Numbered from the stretch's first letter, positions 20,125-29,643 are shown. The stretch: 64,000 bases of DNA from Gammaproteobacteria bacterium (GCA_013373375.1 JABXHY010000040.1:45205-109204); one strand, 5' to 3'. Numbers and translations are program-made. The notes: generated by a model from the sequence alone, not told the origin.

Positions 20125-20258
20125 GAAAAGTGTTTAATTAAAAAGATCTATAGAGCGCCTATTCTTTTAGACGCTCTAATTTGAGCAGCAATACCTTTTA
20201 GAAAAACTCGCATTTTCCCTATTCGAATATCGAGGCAATTCTTGTCTATAAACAATAC

Positions 20259-20693
20259 TTAATTATCGTTCTGCAATCGGTAGATTACTCGCATGCCGTC
20301 GGTTACTTCTGATGCTGGCAAATACCCTATCGAGTTCGATGTTGCTTCGATAAAGTCAACAACGTCTTCTGTGGTTGATTTCATAAGTGGAGGTCTTACC
20401 CTTCCAGTGAATTTAATCCTTGACCAATAGGCATTGACCCTCGCCAAACTCATGCCAATTAATTGTTGGTAAAAAAGTGCACGAAACTCATCATTGCTGT
20501 CGACTGGCGCGGCTTTATCACCATTTGGAAACGCAACATACCGTCCCATAAATAGATCAATGACCTGAGCCTTGCTCATTGCAATCGTGGTATTAGCTTC
20601 GTTCACTACAACAACTAAATCATCTGCCAAAATCTTCGCAGGGCTCAACCAGACAACTATGGTCAAAAGAAATTTAGCTGCGACCGTTTTCAT
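20259..20693 (-). CDS. Short PstS-like periplasmic phosphate-binding-type protein
   Basis: A 144-residue protein with a signal peptide cut after ILADD. It has the core of short PstS-like proteins: VVVVNEANT, LFMGRYVAFPNG, DSNDEFRALFYQQLI, YWSRIKFTGR and IEATSNSIGYLPASEV. It is about half the length of a true PstS, so it keeps only one lobe plus hinge motifs, and ligand binding is unproven. Its start codon shares one base with the stop of the upstream porin gene (TGATG), so translation is probably coupled. The pair probably acts together at the outer membrane or in the periplasm. Confidence 0.8.
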   Translation of the reverse strand: MKTVAAKFLLTIVVWLSPAKILADDLVVVVNEANTTIAMSKAQVIDLFMGRYVAFPNGDKAAPVDSNDEFRALFYQQLIGMSLARVNAYWSRIKFTGRVRPPLMKSTTEDVVDFIEATSNSIGYLPASEVTDGMRVIYRLQNDN

Positions 20694-21949
20694 CAGAAAA
20701 TAAAACTCACATTAGCATGCAGCGTGTTTACTTTATCTTCAGCAGAGAAATTGATTGGCTCAGACACCCATAAAGTACCACCGTCTTCATCAATATGAGT
20801 TCTGTCGTACTGCAATTTGAGAGCTACGTTTTCTCCAATATTCCATCGAGCACCTAAAGACCAAGTTTGTTGATTACTTGAAAAGAAATTACTGGTTATA
20901 TCAATCCCCGCAAAAATTTGCTCGACGATCGCAATTGTTTGAGGGTCGGAATAAACATCTGAGGGAGTAAACGGTCGAATAAAGCGATAGTGTTCAGTGT
21001 CTGTGTCAGCGACAATGGTGTACAAGGACCAGTCATCAAACTTGTATGTCAGAGAAGCAAACGCACTGTCCAGTGGCCTTATCAAAATGCCATCGCCTCT
21101 TACTCGAGCAAACTCCGTTTCAAACTTCCAGTTATTCAAGTTGTAAGAAGCGCTAATAGAGGAATATCGTCCTTGCTTTGACGCTAATGACAAGTCAGAC
21201 GCGAATGCGGCACTGTCTGGCCATGCAGCAGGCGCCGTCGCACCAATAAAAGCAATGCCCTGCAACAGCTGCTCTATTGATGGGATATTATTCTCTAATG
21301 TAATTAATGAGTGGCTGGTTTCAATTAACCAATTGGCATGCTCTAACTCGAGTGTTAATCCATACGCTTGTTCAACTCCCACTTCTTCAACATCACCATT
21401 GGCTCCAATATCTGTTTTGCTGGTGCCATAAAATATTTTTGAACGAAAGGTACTGCTTCCAAATTGACGCTGAAAGGTTAAGTCTGCACCATCAAGAAAC
21501 CGATAAGGCACAAGGCCATAAACTTCATTGGGCACTTTCGCCCAGGTAAGAGCAAAGCCAATGTCGCGGTATTCAGTGTAGTGAAATAAACTTATTGGGA
21601 CTCTACCGAAACGCGCTGTCCAATTTACTGAAGGGTCATAGCGAAGAAACGCCTGTGCAATGGCTTTATCTAAATCGAAATCGTCTTGTCCGCGATACAC
21701 CCCCTGAATGACCACATCAAACTGGTTGGAAGCAACATAACCCATCTGAACACCCAGTACGGTCGTATTTTTAAAATCAAAGTCATTTTCAAAAATACCA
21801 TTGGGTTGGGAGAGATCATTGCGATAACCGTAAACGTCGGAATCAGAGCTGATGTAGCCAAGTGAACCAAAACCGCTGAAATCAAAATCGTTATCCGCAC
21901 CACAGGATATTGAGGCAACGACAAGACAGACTTTTAACCAATACTTCAT
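20693..21949 (-). CDS. Outer-membrane porin-like beta-barrel protein
   Basis: A 418-residue protein with a signal peptide (ending near SISCGAD) and alternating amphipathic strands typical of a beta-barrel. It ends in Phe (NVSFIF), the usual BAM recognition signature. Internal motifs such as WTARFGRVPISLF and FGSLGYIS fit porin-like proteins found beside short PstS-like genes. ATG 21949 is preferred over the TTG just before it. The downstream PstS-like gene is translationally coupled. Confidence 0.8.
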   Translation of the reverse strand: MKYWLKVCLVVASISCGADNDFDFSGFGSLGYISSDSDVYGYRNDLSQPNGIFENDFDFKNTTVLGVQMGYVASNQFDVVIQGVYRGQDDFDLDKAIAQAFLRYDPSVNWTARFGRVPISLFHYTEYRDIGFALTWAKVPNEVYGLVPYRFLDGADLTFQRQFGSSTFRSKIFYGTSKTDIGANGDVEEVGVEQAYGLTLELEHANWLIETSHSLITLENNIPSIEQLLQGIAFIGATAPAAWPDSAAFASDLSLASKQGRYSSISASYNLNNWKFETEFARVRGDGILIRPLDSAFASLTYKFDDWSLYTIVADTDTEHYRFIRPFTPSDVYSDPQTIAIVEQIFAGIDITSNFFSSNQQTWSLGARWNIGENVALKLQYDRTHIDEDGGTLWVSEPINFSAEDKVNTLHANVSFIF

Positions 21950-22244
21950 CAATAATCCAATTTATTATTGTTGGTAACTTATTTAGTAGATGATTCTCAT
22001 TTTCCGTAGATTCACATTTTCCGTAATTGTTGCCTGATAAGTTTAGTTCAGAAAAGCATTCAAGGCATAACATGAGTTTTGAAGCTTTTGAAATAAAAAC
22101 CTATATAAAACAACATCTTCAGAAAAATAAGCTATATACTAGCCGACTCAATTTTTCCTTTTATAAAAATAAGTGTTATTAACGTGAACCTACCACTCAC
22201 TTCTGACGTCTTTTTATTAACAAGACAAAACAATTGAGGAATAA

Positions 22245-22781
22245 ATGCTTCAGGCTCAAATGGACCTTTTGGTAATCGAAGCACAGTCTGGCAACTCAAA
22301 AGCTTTTGAGTGTCTGGTGGAGTACTTTCAGCCAATTTTAAATAAGTTTGCCCGTAGCTTGAGCTCGAATAGTGGAATAGCGGATGACGCAGTACAGGAA
22401 GCCTGGATCACAATAAGTCGAAAAGTGCGAGCGCTGAACGATCCTCGAGCTTTTAAAGGTTGGTTATTTCGAACAGTACGATGGCGGTTATTGGATTTAG
22501 CAAAATCATACCCAAAGAATCACGCATCTTACGAACTCGTAGAAGAGTCTCATTCAGAGACGTTATCTCAACCATTAAATGAAGACGAGCTGGTTAATCG
22601 GGAATTAAAGCAGGCAATAGCCCAGCTGGCACCAACTGAACGCAGCGTTATTCACTTGTTTTATCTTGCCGAGTTGTCTGTGGTCGAAATTGGATATGTG
22701 CTCGATATTCCCGAAGGTACGGTTAAATCCCGTTTAAGTCGAGCAAGAAAACTTCTGAAGCAATTAATTGCTTCCGAGTAA
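22245..22781 (+). CDS. ECF-type RNA polymerase sigma factor
   Basis: A 178-residue sigma-70 family protein with region 2 (about 20-90; DDAVQEAWITISRKV, FKGWLFRTVRWRLLD) and region 4 (about 125-175; LAPTERSVIHLFYLAELSVVEI, PEGTVKSRLSRARKLL). It has a clear GAGGA site before ATG 22245. It is followed after 18 bp by a small membrane protein that probably acts as its partner or anti-sigma. Its regulon is not visible here, and no conserved autoregulatory promoter could be confirmed. Confidence 0.95.
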   Translation: MLQAQMDLLVIEAQSGNSKAFECLVEYFQPILNKFARSLSSNSGIADDAVQEAWITISRKVRALNDPRAFKGWLFRTVRWRLLDLAKSYPKNHASYELVEESHSETLSQPLNEDELVNRELKQAIAQLAPTERSVIHLFYLAELSVVEIGYVLDIPEGTVKSRLSRARKLLKQLIASE

Positions 22782-22799
22782 AAACCTGAGGAGGTTAAC

Positions 22800-23174
22800 A
22801 TGAACCTTGATGATAAAATTAAGCAAGCACTAAAAATGGACGAAACAGAAGTCAATCAAATTCTTAACAGTAATGATGGATTGCTTTCTCGTTTTTCTCT
22901 TGTGCTAAGCGGATCAATGAAAGGCTGGAATATATTTGGAGTCCTACTGTCGTTTATTCTAGCGGGACTTATGTTTTGGTGTGGCTATCAATTTTTTGCC
23001 AGCACGACCACCGATGACAGAGTCTTCTGGGGATTTTTAACGTTAGCCACTATTGTGATGAGTATGGGCATTAAAATTTGGTTATGGATGGAGTTAAATC
23101 GTATCTCCACTATTCGCGAAATTAAAAGAGTCGAGTTAGCGGTTGCGCAATTAATTGCAAAGCTGTATCGCTAA
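22800..23174 (+). CDS. DUF6768-like membrane protein, partner of ECF sigma
   Basis: A 124-residue protein: a soluble N-terminal 45 residues (MNLDDKIKQAL start), two membrane helices (about 47-65 and 75-96), then a conserved C-terminal tail KIWLWMELNR...REIKRVELAVAQL. The tail pattern fits the DUF6768 family that often follows ECF sigma factors. It probably modulates the sigma factor at the membrane, by context; it has no ZAS zinc motif. AGGAGG precedes ATG 22800. Confidence 0.8.
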   Translation: MNLDDKIKQALKMDETEVNQILNSNDGLLSRFSLVLSGSMKGWNIFGVLLSFILAGLMFWCGYQFFASTTTDDRVFWGFLTLATIVMSMGIKIWLWMELNRISTIREIKRVELAVAQLIAKLYR

Positions 23175-23225
23175 GTTAATGAGCTACAGTCTGCTGACGT
23201 CATTTGCATTAATTGCAGAAACACT

Positions 23226-23255
23226 CGACAAAGCTTATGCAGTTAAGCTTTGTCG
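23226..23255 (+). terminator. Strong hairpin after the sigma operon
   Basis: A perfect 11-bp stem (CGACAAAGCTT at 23226-23236 with its complement at 23245-23255) closes an 8-nt loop. No U-tract follows, so it may be a processing or stability hairpin rather than an intrinsic terminator. It lies 50 bp after the DUF6768-like gene. Confidence 0.5.
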
Positions 23256-23385
23256 CACATTGAGATTTGCACTCATATTTTCAACGTCGACGACATTAAT
23301 TTTCAGACGACTACTCAGAAAAAACACTTTTTAATCTCATTAGAGTGAATATAATACAGGGATAAAAAATCAATAAAATAAGACA

Positions 23386-23925
23386 ATGGACGAAAAAGTA
23401 ATCGTAGTATTAATCAGTACTATCGTATCAGGAGCAATTGCCTGGGTAATTTCTTGGTCGAAAGTTAAATCCGAAATAAAAAAATTAAGATACGACATGA
23501 ACGCAAGGACTGCACAAACCATAATAGGTGAACGACTGCAGGCTTATGCAGACGTTTATGCTGTACTACAAACCTATATAAAATCAATTCAGCGCAGAGG
23601 TTTTGAACCTGCAATGGCTCGAGACTCATTTTCATCCATTGATGAGTGGCAAACGAAATTCGGCTTTCTTCTGAGCAGTGAAACCAATACTATTTTCTAC
23701 ACTTTTTTGCGAAAACTCAAACGTATTACAGGAGCTTCTGACCAAGCAATAATGGATCGTGTCCAAGACAACGACAAGCGAACTGAAATGGTGCGCGAAG
23801 CATTCGCTCTTGAGCTCGCATTAAAAAATGATCTTGGAATATTTTCCGCCGAGTACTTTGATCCGAATCTAAAAATAAGATCTTACCAAGAGCTAGGTGA
23901 TATTCTTGATAAAGAGAAAAATTAA
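23386..23925 (+). CDS. Membrane-anchored protein of unknown function
   Basis: A 179-residue protein with one N-terminal membrane helix (about 4-22) and a helical cytosolic body that begins with a coiled-coil-like stretch (SKVKSEIKKLRYDM). No family recognised. The layout of a single helix followed by an ERLQAYADVYAVLQTYI segment is seen in many small hypothetical proteins. It stands alone, with 210 bp upstream. Confidence 0.7.
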   Translation: MDEKVIVVLISTIVSGAIAWVISWSKVKSEIKKLRYDMNARTAQTIIGERLQAYADVYAVLQTYIKSIQRRGFEPAMARDSFSSIDEWQTKFGFLLSSETNTIFYTFLRKLKRITGASDQAIMDRVQDNDKRTEMVREAFALELALKNDLGIFSAEYFDPNLKIRSYQELGDILDKEKN

Positions 23926-24114
23926 TTGCGTCTCTTTTTTTATTGCTTGAGCAATCCAGATATTGAATAAAGTGTTGTCTTTATGCAACACCCAAAAAGA
24001 AAAACAATCCACGACAATACCAATCACTCATTGTTAGACTTTCAACAACTCTCGACTGGATCTTTTGAAAAGGTCATGCTCGAGAATATTGGAATAGCTG
24101 AATGAGACTAAACG

Positions 24115-24597
24115 ATGAACAAAGTATTATTTTTAACCATTATACTAATCACCATATGCCCTATCGCCTATGCAAAGGATAGCAAAAGCGATTACAAAGC
24201 CATTGAAAACTTATTCGACTCTTACATGAATAAATACAACCGTTACATCAAAGATAGAAAACTGCCAAAAGAGCCTGAACTGTATTTGGATTCAATTATG
24301 TTAATGTCGTCATCAAACTCTGCGACAGTCATAAGCTCGGATGACTTTAATGTTCAAGTCACTTCTTTCTTGGACTCATTAATCAACCAAGGCGTGACTT
24401 ATGTAACCTGGGAGTCAAAGGATATTAAGTTTCTCGATAAAAATATCGCAGTCGTCAGTAATATTGCGATAAGATACAAAGGTAACGGTGATGTATACAA
24501 TCGTGTTGGTGCAACCTACTTTGTCAATAAGCTCTCTAATGAATGGCGCATAGCTGCCTTCGCAGTACATAGCCCTAATTTTACTGGGAGCCTTTAA
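24115..24597 (+). CDS. Secreted NTF2/SnoaL-like protein
   Basis: A 160-residue protein with a clear signal peptide (cut after PIAYA). The mature part has the alpha+beta cone pattern of NTF2/DUF4440-like proteins: an N-terminal helix with AIENLFDSYMNKYNRYI, then ITWESKDIKF-like strands and a final WRIAAFAVHSP strand. No catalytic residue can be assigned. It lies 12 bp upstream of the LysR gene on the same strand, so they may be co-transcribed. Confidence 0.7.
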   Translation: MNKVLFLTIILITICPIAYAKDSKSDYKAIENLFDSYMNKYNRYIKDRKLPKEPELYLDSIMLMSSSNSATVISSDDFNVQVTSFLDSLINQGVTYVTWESKDIKFLDKNIAVVSNIAIRYKGNGDVYNRVGATYFVNKLSNEWRIAAFAVHSPNFTGSL

Positions 24598-24609
24598 TTT
24601 TGAGTTAAT

Positions 24610-25482
24610 ATGAATAATTGGGATGACTATAGGCTACTAATTGCAATTAATGAGGGAAAGTCTCTCCGTCATTCAGCGCAAATTCTTGGTATTAATCATT
24701 CCACTGTTTCTCGCCGAATACTTGCTTTAAACGAAAGATTTGGAGCGTCTGTTGTTGAAGCCAATCAAAACGGATTGCTATTAACAACTGTTGGCGAAAA
24801 GCTATTGAACACAGCTTATGAAATAGAAAAACTGGTGTCAGCCGACAAGCAATTCCAACATGCGAATAGTATATCGCTGTCTGGTAGCATCAAACTTTCA
24901 TTACCCCCCGCAATATTTCAATACCTACTTTTTGAAGAGCTAAACCAATTTCAACAAATGAATCCAAATGTAATCCTTAATATTGATTCAAATTACGACA
25001 TAGTCGATCTCGACCAATGCGAGGCAGATGTCGTAATCCGCGTCTCGAATACTCCCCCTGAGCACTTAATTGGCCACCGACTCTTTCCTATCGGTGTCAA
25101 TTTTTACGCTAACAAAGACTATTTGCGGGATAAAAAGGAAAGTGAATTAAATTGGATAACACCGTGCTTTGAAAAAGCGGCACCCGACTGGATTAAACAC
25201 TCACCTTTTCCTCAAGTCAAAATTGGATTAAGAATAGATGACCTTATTTTAAGACATCAAGCGGCGGCCAACGGTTATGGAATGATAAGAGGCGCCTGTT
25301 ATATTGCCAACGAATTCGACGGTCTAGAGACTATTGATAATTCACCGCCAATTCCTTTACAAGACATTTGGGTGCTTACTCACCCAAGACTGATTAATAT
25401 TCCAAGAATAAAAACATTGATTGGCTATTTAACAAATGTATTAAAGACTAAGCAGAGTTTGATTGTCGGAGATAATTATTAA
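24610..25482 (+). CDS. LysR-family transcriptional regulator
   Basis: A 290-residue regulator with an N-terminal winged helix-turn-helix (LRHSAQILGINHSTVSRRI, residues 19-37) and a substrate-binding domain from about 90, containing GSIKLSLPPAIF and DVVIRVSNTPPEHLIGHRLF. The inducer is unknown. The ADVVIR...P..LIGHRL pattern is typical of the subgroup that represses or activates neighbouring metabolic genes; no divergent target is present here. Confidence 0.92.
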   Translation: MNNWDDYRLLIAINEGKSLRHSAQILGINHSTVSRRILALNERFGASVVEANQNGLLLTTVGEKLLNTAYEIEKLVSADKQFQHANSISLSGSIKLSLPPAIFQYLLFEELNQFQQMNPNVILNIDSNYDIVDLDQCEADVVIRVSNTPPEHLIGHRLFPIGVNFYANKDYLRDKKESELNWITPCFEKAAPDWIKHSPFPQVKIGLRIDDLILRHQAAANGYGMIRGACYIANEFDGLETIDNSPPIPLQDIWVLTHPRLINIPRIKTLIGYLTNVLKTKQSLIVGDNY

Positions 25483-25784
25483 GTTGGATTTGCATATTCT
25501 GCATACCAAAAACTCTCAACGTTAAGATAAATCATTGAGTTATACCATTATGGTCACTGAAGTAATATAGAGGCACATAAATCTGATAGTTAGGCGAGTT
25601 GGGCTTCCCCACATTTCCGAGTTAACGACTAAACCCACCCTTTATCAACGATACTTAGAACAAGTATCACAATACTCAACTTATTGAAGGCTCTCGAAAA
25701 GCTTTTCATCAACATTACTTGATTCAGTTTTTGTTCAGGTTAAAGCATTTAAAATATTGATATTTTAATTCCCGAGTACCCGAA
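25483..25784. other. Intergenic region
   Basis: This is 302 bp between the LysR gene and a small lipoprotein gene. I see no frame, hairpin or repeat worth naming. Confidence 0.3.
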
Positions 25785-26009
25785 ATGAAACATCACATTA
25801 GTTGGCTTATGGGTAGCGCAATATTAATCGCTTGCTTATCGCTACAAGGTTGTACTACTAAAAATTGGTATCAGGCAGCGCAAGAAAACCGAAAGCAAGC
25901 CTGTATTAAGGAGCCCCCCGGGCAATATCAAGCATGCCTGGAACAATATGATAAGTCTTTCGAGGAATACGAAGCGGAGCGCCGGGAAGCCTTAGGTGAT
26001 GAAAAATAA
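25785..26009 (+). CDS. Small lipoprotein of unknown function
   Basis: A 74-residue precursor with lipobox SLQGC (Cys near 23) and a short charged mature part that has two further Cys, in RKQACIKEPP and QACLEQYDKS. This spacing could allow a disulphide in the periplasm. It resembles small YgdI-type gene products only in size. It is convergent with the zinc-ribbon gene. Confidence 0.75.
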   Translation: MKHHISWLMGSAILIACLSLQGCTTKNWYQAAQENRKQACIKEPPGQYQACLEQYDKSFEEYEAERREALGDEK

Positions 26010-26045
26010 TCCTGTGTATCTTTAATAACTTGTCCTGCAACATTC

Positions 26046-26297
26046 TTATTTCATGAAGACTTTTCCGCCAATTATCTTGTAGGCGGGAGCACCTCTGATT
26101 AAAGTATCTCGCGCAAACACTTGTTGGCACTCAGGGCAAGTTGCGGGTTCCACTGTAAAGTCTTTAGTAATTCGTTCTTTAAAACATTTTACTAAAGCGC
26201 CTTTACCACCTTTTCGATACGTGTACAGCTGCTGCTTACAGTTATTACAGAAAATATCGACCGTTCGTACCGGACCTTTTTTATTTGGTTTTGCCAT
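26046..26297 (-). CDS. Small zinc-ribbon protein
   Basis: An 83-residue basic protein with two CxxC knuckles (CNNC near 17 and CPEC near 54) that should bind one zinc ion. The N-terminal Lys-rich AKPNKKGP segment suggests nucleic-acid contact, but no function is known. ATG 26297 is the only good start. It stands alone between two unrelated genes. Confidence 0.75.
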   Translation of the reverse strand: MAKPNKKGPVRTVDIFCNNCKQQLYTYRKGGKGALVKCFKERITKDFTVEPATCPECQQVFARDTLIRGAPAYKIIGGKVFMK

Positions 26298-26376
26298 TTA
26301 ACAGGATTTTTAAGTTAATTTAGTTCAAGACACTCTCTTTTTCAGTTAGGTTAACTTACTATTGTTTAAAATGAAA

Positions 26377-27117
26377 TTAATGCAGTTCAGTTCTATTTTC
26401 TTTGATTGCTTGCTGCGCAATTTCTGCCACATGAATATCATAGTCGTTCGATAGAATCTCTAAAGTATCAACGATCAGCTGCTTATCAAAGTTGTCTGAT
26501 CCAAGTCTTGCAATAAGTCCTTTAGCCGCCAAAGTTCGATGTTCGCTAGCATTAAATAAGATATCAATCAACGCTTCGGTAGAGCTGCTACTCTCAAGGC
26601 TGATCAATTGTTCCAGCGCCTGCTTGCTTTGCTCAGTATCAAGATCCTCGATCACCGTTTGCTTTAAATTGTTGATTTCGCTTTCATAGGCCAACAGCTG
26701 CTCATCAAGAATCGCTTCATGCTCAGCCATATCCTGTGAAGAATCGACTTCTTCGCTATCATCAAAAAAGGTTAGCTCTAAACCTGTATCTTCAGCATAG
26801 GCAATCGCATATTCTTGCTCAGCAGTTGCATCATTTTCTGGTGCCTGCTCTAAATCAACATCAGTGATTTCATTATCATGAAAATTCTCAGATGTAGCAT
26901 TGGAAAAATCCTTCTTACCCGGATCTGATTTTTCGATAGAAGAATCGTCATTTACAAAAACCGGAGAATCCAGTTGCTCATCAATCACAGGAATACTACT
27001 TACTAAATTCGTTTCTAAAGCAGAGTCTTGTTTGGTGAATACACTCTTCCAAGAAAACCAAATGACTAAACTGAAAACACCAATCATTAGTATTTTGTTA
27101 GCTGTCAATTTCGACAT
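26377..27117 (-). CDS. Membrane-anchored HEAT-like protein
   Basis: A 246-residue protein with a single N-terminal helix (about 7-25), a long acidic low-complexity periplasmic stretch (30-150), and a C-terminal helical part with the repeating pattern seen in HEAT repeats (TEALIDILFNASEHRTLAAKG, IARLGSDNFDKQLI). I chose ATG 27117 because GGGAGA precedes it; an upstream in-frame ATG at 27177 adds a Cys-rich tail with no support. It lies 81 bp after the repeat-hydrolase gene on the same strand. Confidence 0.7.
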   Translation of the reverse strand: MSKLTANKILMIGVFSLVIWFSWKSVFTKQDSALETNLVSSIPVIDEQLDSPVFVNDDSSIEKSDPGKKDFSNATSENFHDNEITDVDLEQAPENDATAEQEYAIAYAEDTGLELTFFDDSEEVDSSQDMAEHEAILDEQLLAYESEINNLKQTVIEDLDTEQSKQALEQLISLESSSSTEALIDILFNASEHRTLAAKGLIARLGSDNFDKQLIVDTLEILSNDYDIHVAEIAQQAIKENRTELH

Positions 27118-27198
27118 AATTGATATCTCCCAATAATTTATGCTGTTGCATATAATCAGTGGACAACATGTGCCCACCGATCATACATCACACTAAAA

Positions 27199-28941
27199 TT
27201 AGTAATATTTAAATGTAATCAATGCAGAACGAATTTGTTCACGTAGTGACTCACCGCGCATGTCCCAAACGTTTAAGTTATTCAGAGAATCCGCTTCATC
27301 AACATATATGCCATGAACATAATGACGTGTCGATATTGCGCCAGAACTGGTTTTGCTAGGCATCGAAACCCAGCCAGCTATACTTCGATAAGACTTGCCA
27401 CTGAGACCATAGCTTCCAGCTTTAGCAGCAGAACGAATACGACTTTTAAAATCATTGCGCTTAGTTGTCGACAAGCTAATTTTTGCTGCTTCAGAGTCAA
27501 TAACTGAATCAATATCGCCGTGACCTTGTAACATCAAATCATAAAAAGAATCTCTTACTGTACCTGTTCCTAGGTAACCATTACGAACGGCTTCATACAA
27601 CCTTCCTGCATCGACTAAAGTGAGTCGATTTGGATTGCTCGATGCATCACTGCCACACCCGATGCGATGATTCACCGAAGTACTCCACATGTTCAAATCA
27701 TCTGCAGTGTCATTAAGGTTATCTTCGCCATAGTTAACTCGTAACGCTTGAGTCCAACGATTGTCCGAGTTCTCCATCATCATTCGATGTGCAGAATCGC
27801 GTCTTACCCAAGTACCTCCAGTATCGCGTGGACAACTTGTGTTAGTGCCATCGCTGTTCTGCCAATAATTTGAAAAGCCGTAGACCCAGTCATTTAAGGT
27901 ATCAAGACCATCAAATACGCGGCGCATACCATGTATGTGGTGCAACGCTTTTATTGTGCTTGCAGGTTCGAATTGTTTTGTTGAGTTCAACGCTGCATGA
28001 GTTGTACTGTTCACTCGCTTTACATACAAACCAAAATCACCACCACTGCGACGAGAAGACAACATGTCTCTTACGCGTGAGGTTTGGCTGTTAACATTAT
28101 TAATATAAATAACATTAAAACGACGGCTACCATTCACCATATACGTTTCAATATCGATGATACGAGCGCCGTATTGTGAAGTGAAATTACTAACGGTAGA
28201 CGCCGTCACGCCATAATGCCACCACCATGCTGTGCCACTGTTTTTAACCATGACCACGGTATATCGACCATTACTTTGGCGCTCTAAGTCAATTAAACGC
28301 GCACCATTATTTTGAATGTACGATTTAATTTGAGATGTTGTGACATTAGTGTACCACCACCATCCTTTCGCATTACTTCCTGTGTTACGAATCATTACCG
28401 CATCGTAATAACGAGTACCATTACGAACATAAGTATCAAGGTCAATTAGCCGAGCGTTATTCTGGCTAATTTTTGATTGTAAGCTACTCAGTGTCTGACC
28501 ATAGTAATACCACCAACCACTAGCACGGCTGCCAGTATTTTTGATCATGACAACAGCAAACCTACGTTGACCATTAATAAAATAAGACTCGATATCAATT
28601 AAACGAGCGCCATTGGTACTAAGATAATTCGAAAGTTGCGATGCCGTTATGCCGTAATACCACCACCAGCCAGAAGCATGAACGCCGCTGTTCTTTACCA
28701 TTGCAACATTAAATCTGTAACTCGATGTACTAACAACATCCAAATCAACGATCCGATAGCCATTACTAATTTGGTTGGAAATGGTACTAGCTGAAACATT
28801 GTAATACCATTTCCAAGCGCTCGGATTAGTAGCTGATTGTTCTAATGGTTCTTCAGCTACTGCAAAAGTTGATGCAAATATAGCAATTAGCAATGCTATA
28901 TTTTTCCTATAAACCTTTATAAACGATTTTATTTGCCGCAT
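27199..28941 (-). CDS. Secreted protein: five BTRD1-like repeats plus class A-type serine hydrolase
   Basis: A 580-residue protein with a Sec signal (cut near FAVAEE). Residues 41-285 hold five copies of a roughly 49-residue repeat (GWWWYYG...GARLIDIE...VMVKN), the pattern of bacterial tandem repeat domain 1 (BTRD1), also seen N-terminal to polyglycine hydrolase-type enzymes. The C-terminal domain has Ser328-x-x-Lys331 (PASTIK) and SDN at 392-394, as in class A beta-lactamases and DD-peptidases. No KTG triad is evident; KSYRSIAG stands in its place. It is probably a periplasmic or exported hydrolase with a propeller-like binding domain. ATG 28941 has AAAGGT upstream. Confidence 0.88.
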   Translation of the reverse strand: MRQIKSFIKVYRKNIALLIAIFASTFAVAEEPLEQSATNPSAWKWYYNVSASTISNQISNGYRIVDLDVVSTSSYRFNVAMVKNSGVHASGWWWYYGITASQLSNYLSTNGARLIDIESYFINGQRRFAVVMIKNTGSRASGWWYYYGQTLSSLQSKISQNNARLIDLDTYVRNGTRYYDAVMIRNTGSNAKGWWWYTNVTTSQIKSYIQNNGARLIDLERQSNGRYTVVMVKNSGTAWWWHYGVTASTVSNFTSQYGARIIDIETYMVNGSRRFNVIYINNVNSQTSRVRDMLSSRRSGGDFGLYVKRVNSTTHAALNSTKQFEPASTIKALHHIHGMRRVFDGLDTLNDWVYGFSNYWQNSDGTNTSCPRDTGGTWVRRDSAHRMMMENSDNRWTQALRVNYGEDNLNDTADDLNMWSTSVNHRIGCGSDASSNPNRLTLVDAGRLYEAVRNGYLGTGTVRDSFYDLMLQGHGDIDSVIDSEAAKISLSTTKRNDFKSRIRSAAKAGSYGLSGKSYRSIAGWVSMPSKTSSGAISTRHYVHGIYVDEADSLNNLNVWDMRGESLREQIRSALITFKYY

Positions 28942-29409
28942 TAGTTATACCTTTCTTTTGATTGTTGGTAATTAAATGGAGAGCCTATAAAGATAACGAT
29001 CTCCCCAAAGTTAAATCACGAAGAACAAAAGAAATGAATTTAGGAATGGAATAAACGATTCTTGAAATGCCGGTAACAATAGCTTTTGCATCAAAGCTAT
29101 GATTCGTTATCCCTTCGAAAACTCAACACCTTGCTAATCGTAAGTTGCGCGGATTGTATAGAGTTTTATTTTAAAAAAGGAAGAAGTAAATTTAACTTTG
29201 AGACTTTCTGAAAAGGATTTCATAAATTTGGAATTTCGAGCATAGAAATCAAAATTGAAATTAAAACCAATGCATTTCAATTTCAAAATAAAGCAGGCTC
29301 TCTATGTTTTTTTCAATGACATTCAGCATAAATATTTAATTTCAAATTCGTTACTGTTTAATTATTTTTATATTTCAATGATTTTTTATTTTTGATTACT
29401 GTAAATATT

Positions 29410-29445
29410 TTTTATCAAAACCCCAATTCTGGGGTTTTGATAAAA
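29410..29445. repeat. Perfect 15-bp inverted repeat
   Basis: TTTTATCAAAACCCC at 29410-29424 is followed by a 6-nt loop and an exact complement at 29431-29445. The symmetric A/T ends make it look like a bidirectional terminator or the footprint of a lost element; no gene end adjoins it directly. Confidence 0.7.
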
Positions 29446-29610
29446 TCAATAATAACATAAAACACTTACCTTTTATCAAGCCATGAAAAACTTATTCTTT
29501 TAATATAAATCAGAATAGAAAAAATAAGGTTTGAACATTAATCGAGAATTAAGAGTGAAGTATTCAGCTTAAATTCATCACTCTTCATGATATAAATATT
29601 CAGAGATAAA

Positions 29611-29643
29611 TAAAAATAAAAAAGCCAGTCAATAATGACTGGC
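29611..29643 (-). terminator. Rho-independent terminator of the 29730 gene
   Basis: GCCAGTC (29624-29630) pairs with GACTGGC (29637-29643) around a 6-nt loop. On the minus strand a U-rich tract follows directly. It lies about 90 bp downstream of the lipoprotein stop codon. Confidence 0.85.

Noticed and set aside
23983..24105. 40-codon frame before the NTF2-like gene
   Set aside because: No ribosome-binding site and no recognisable sequence; it may be chance.
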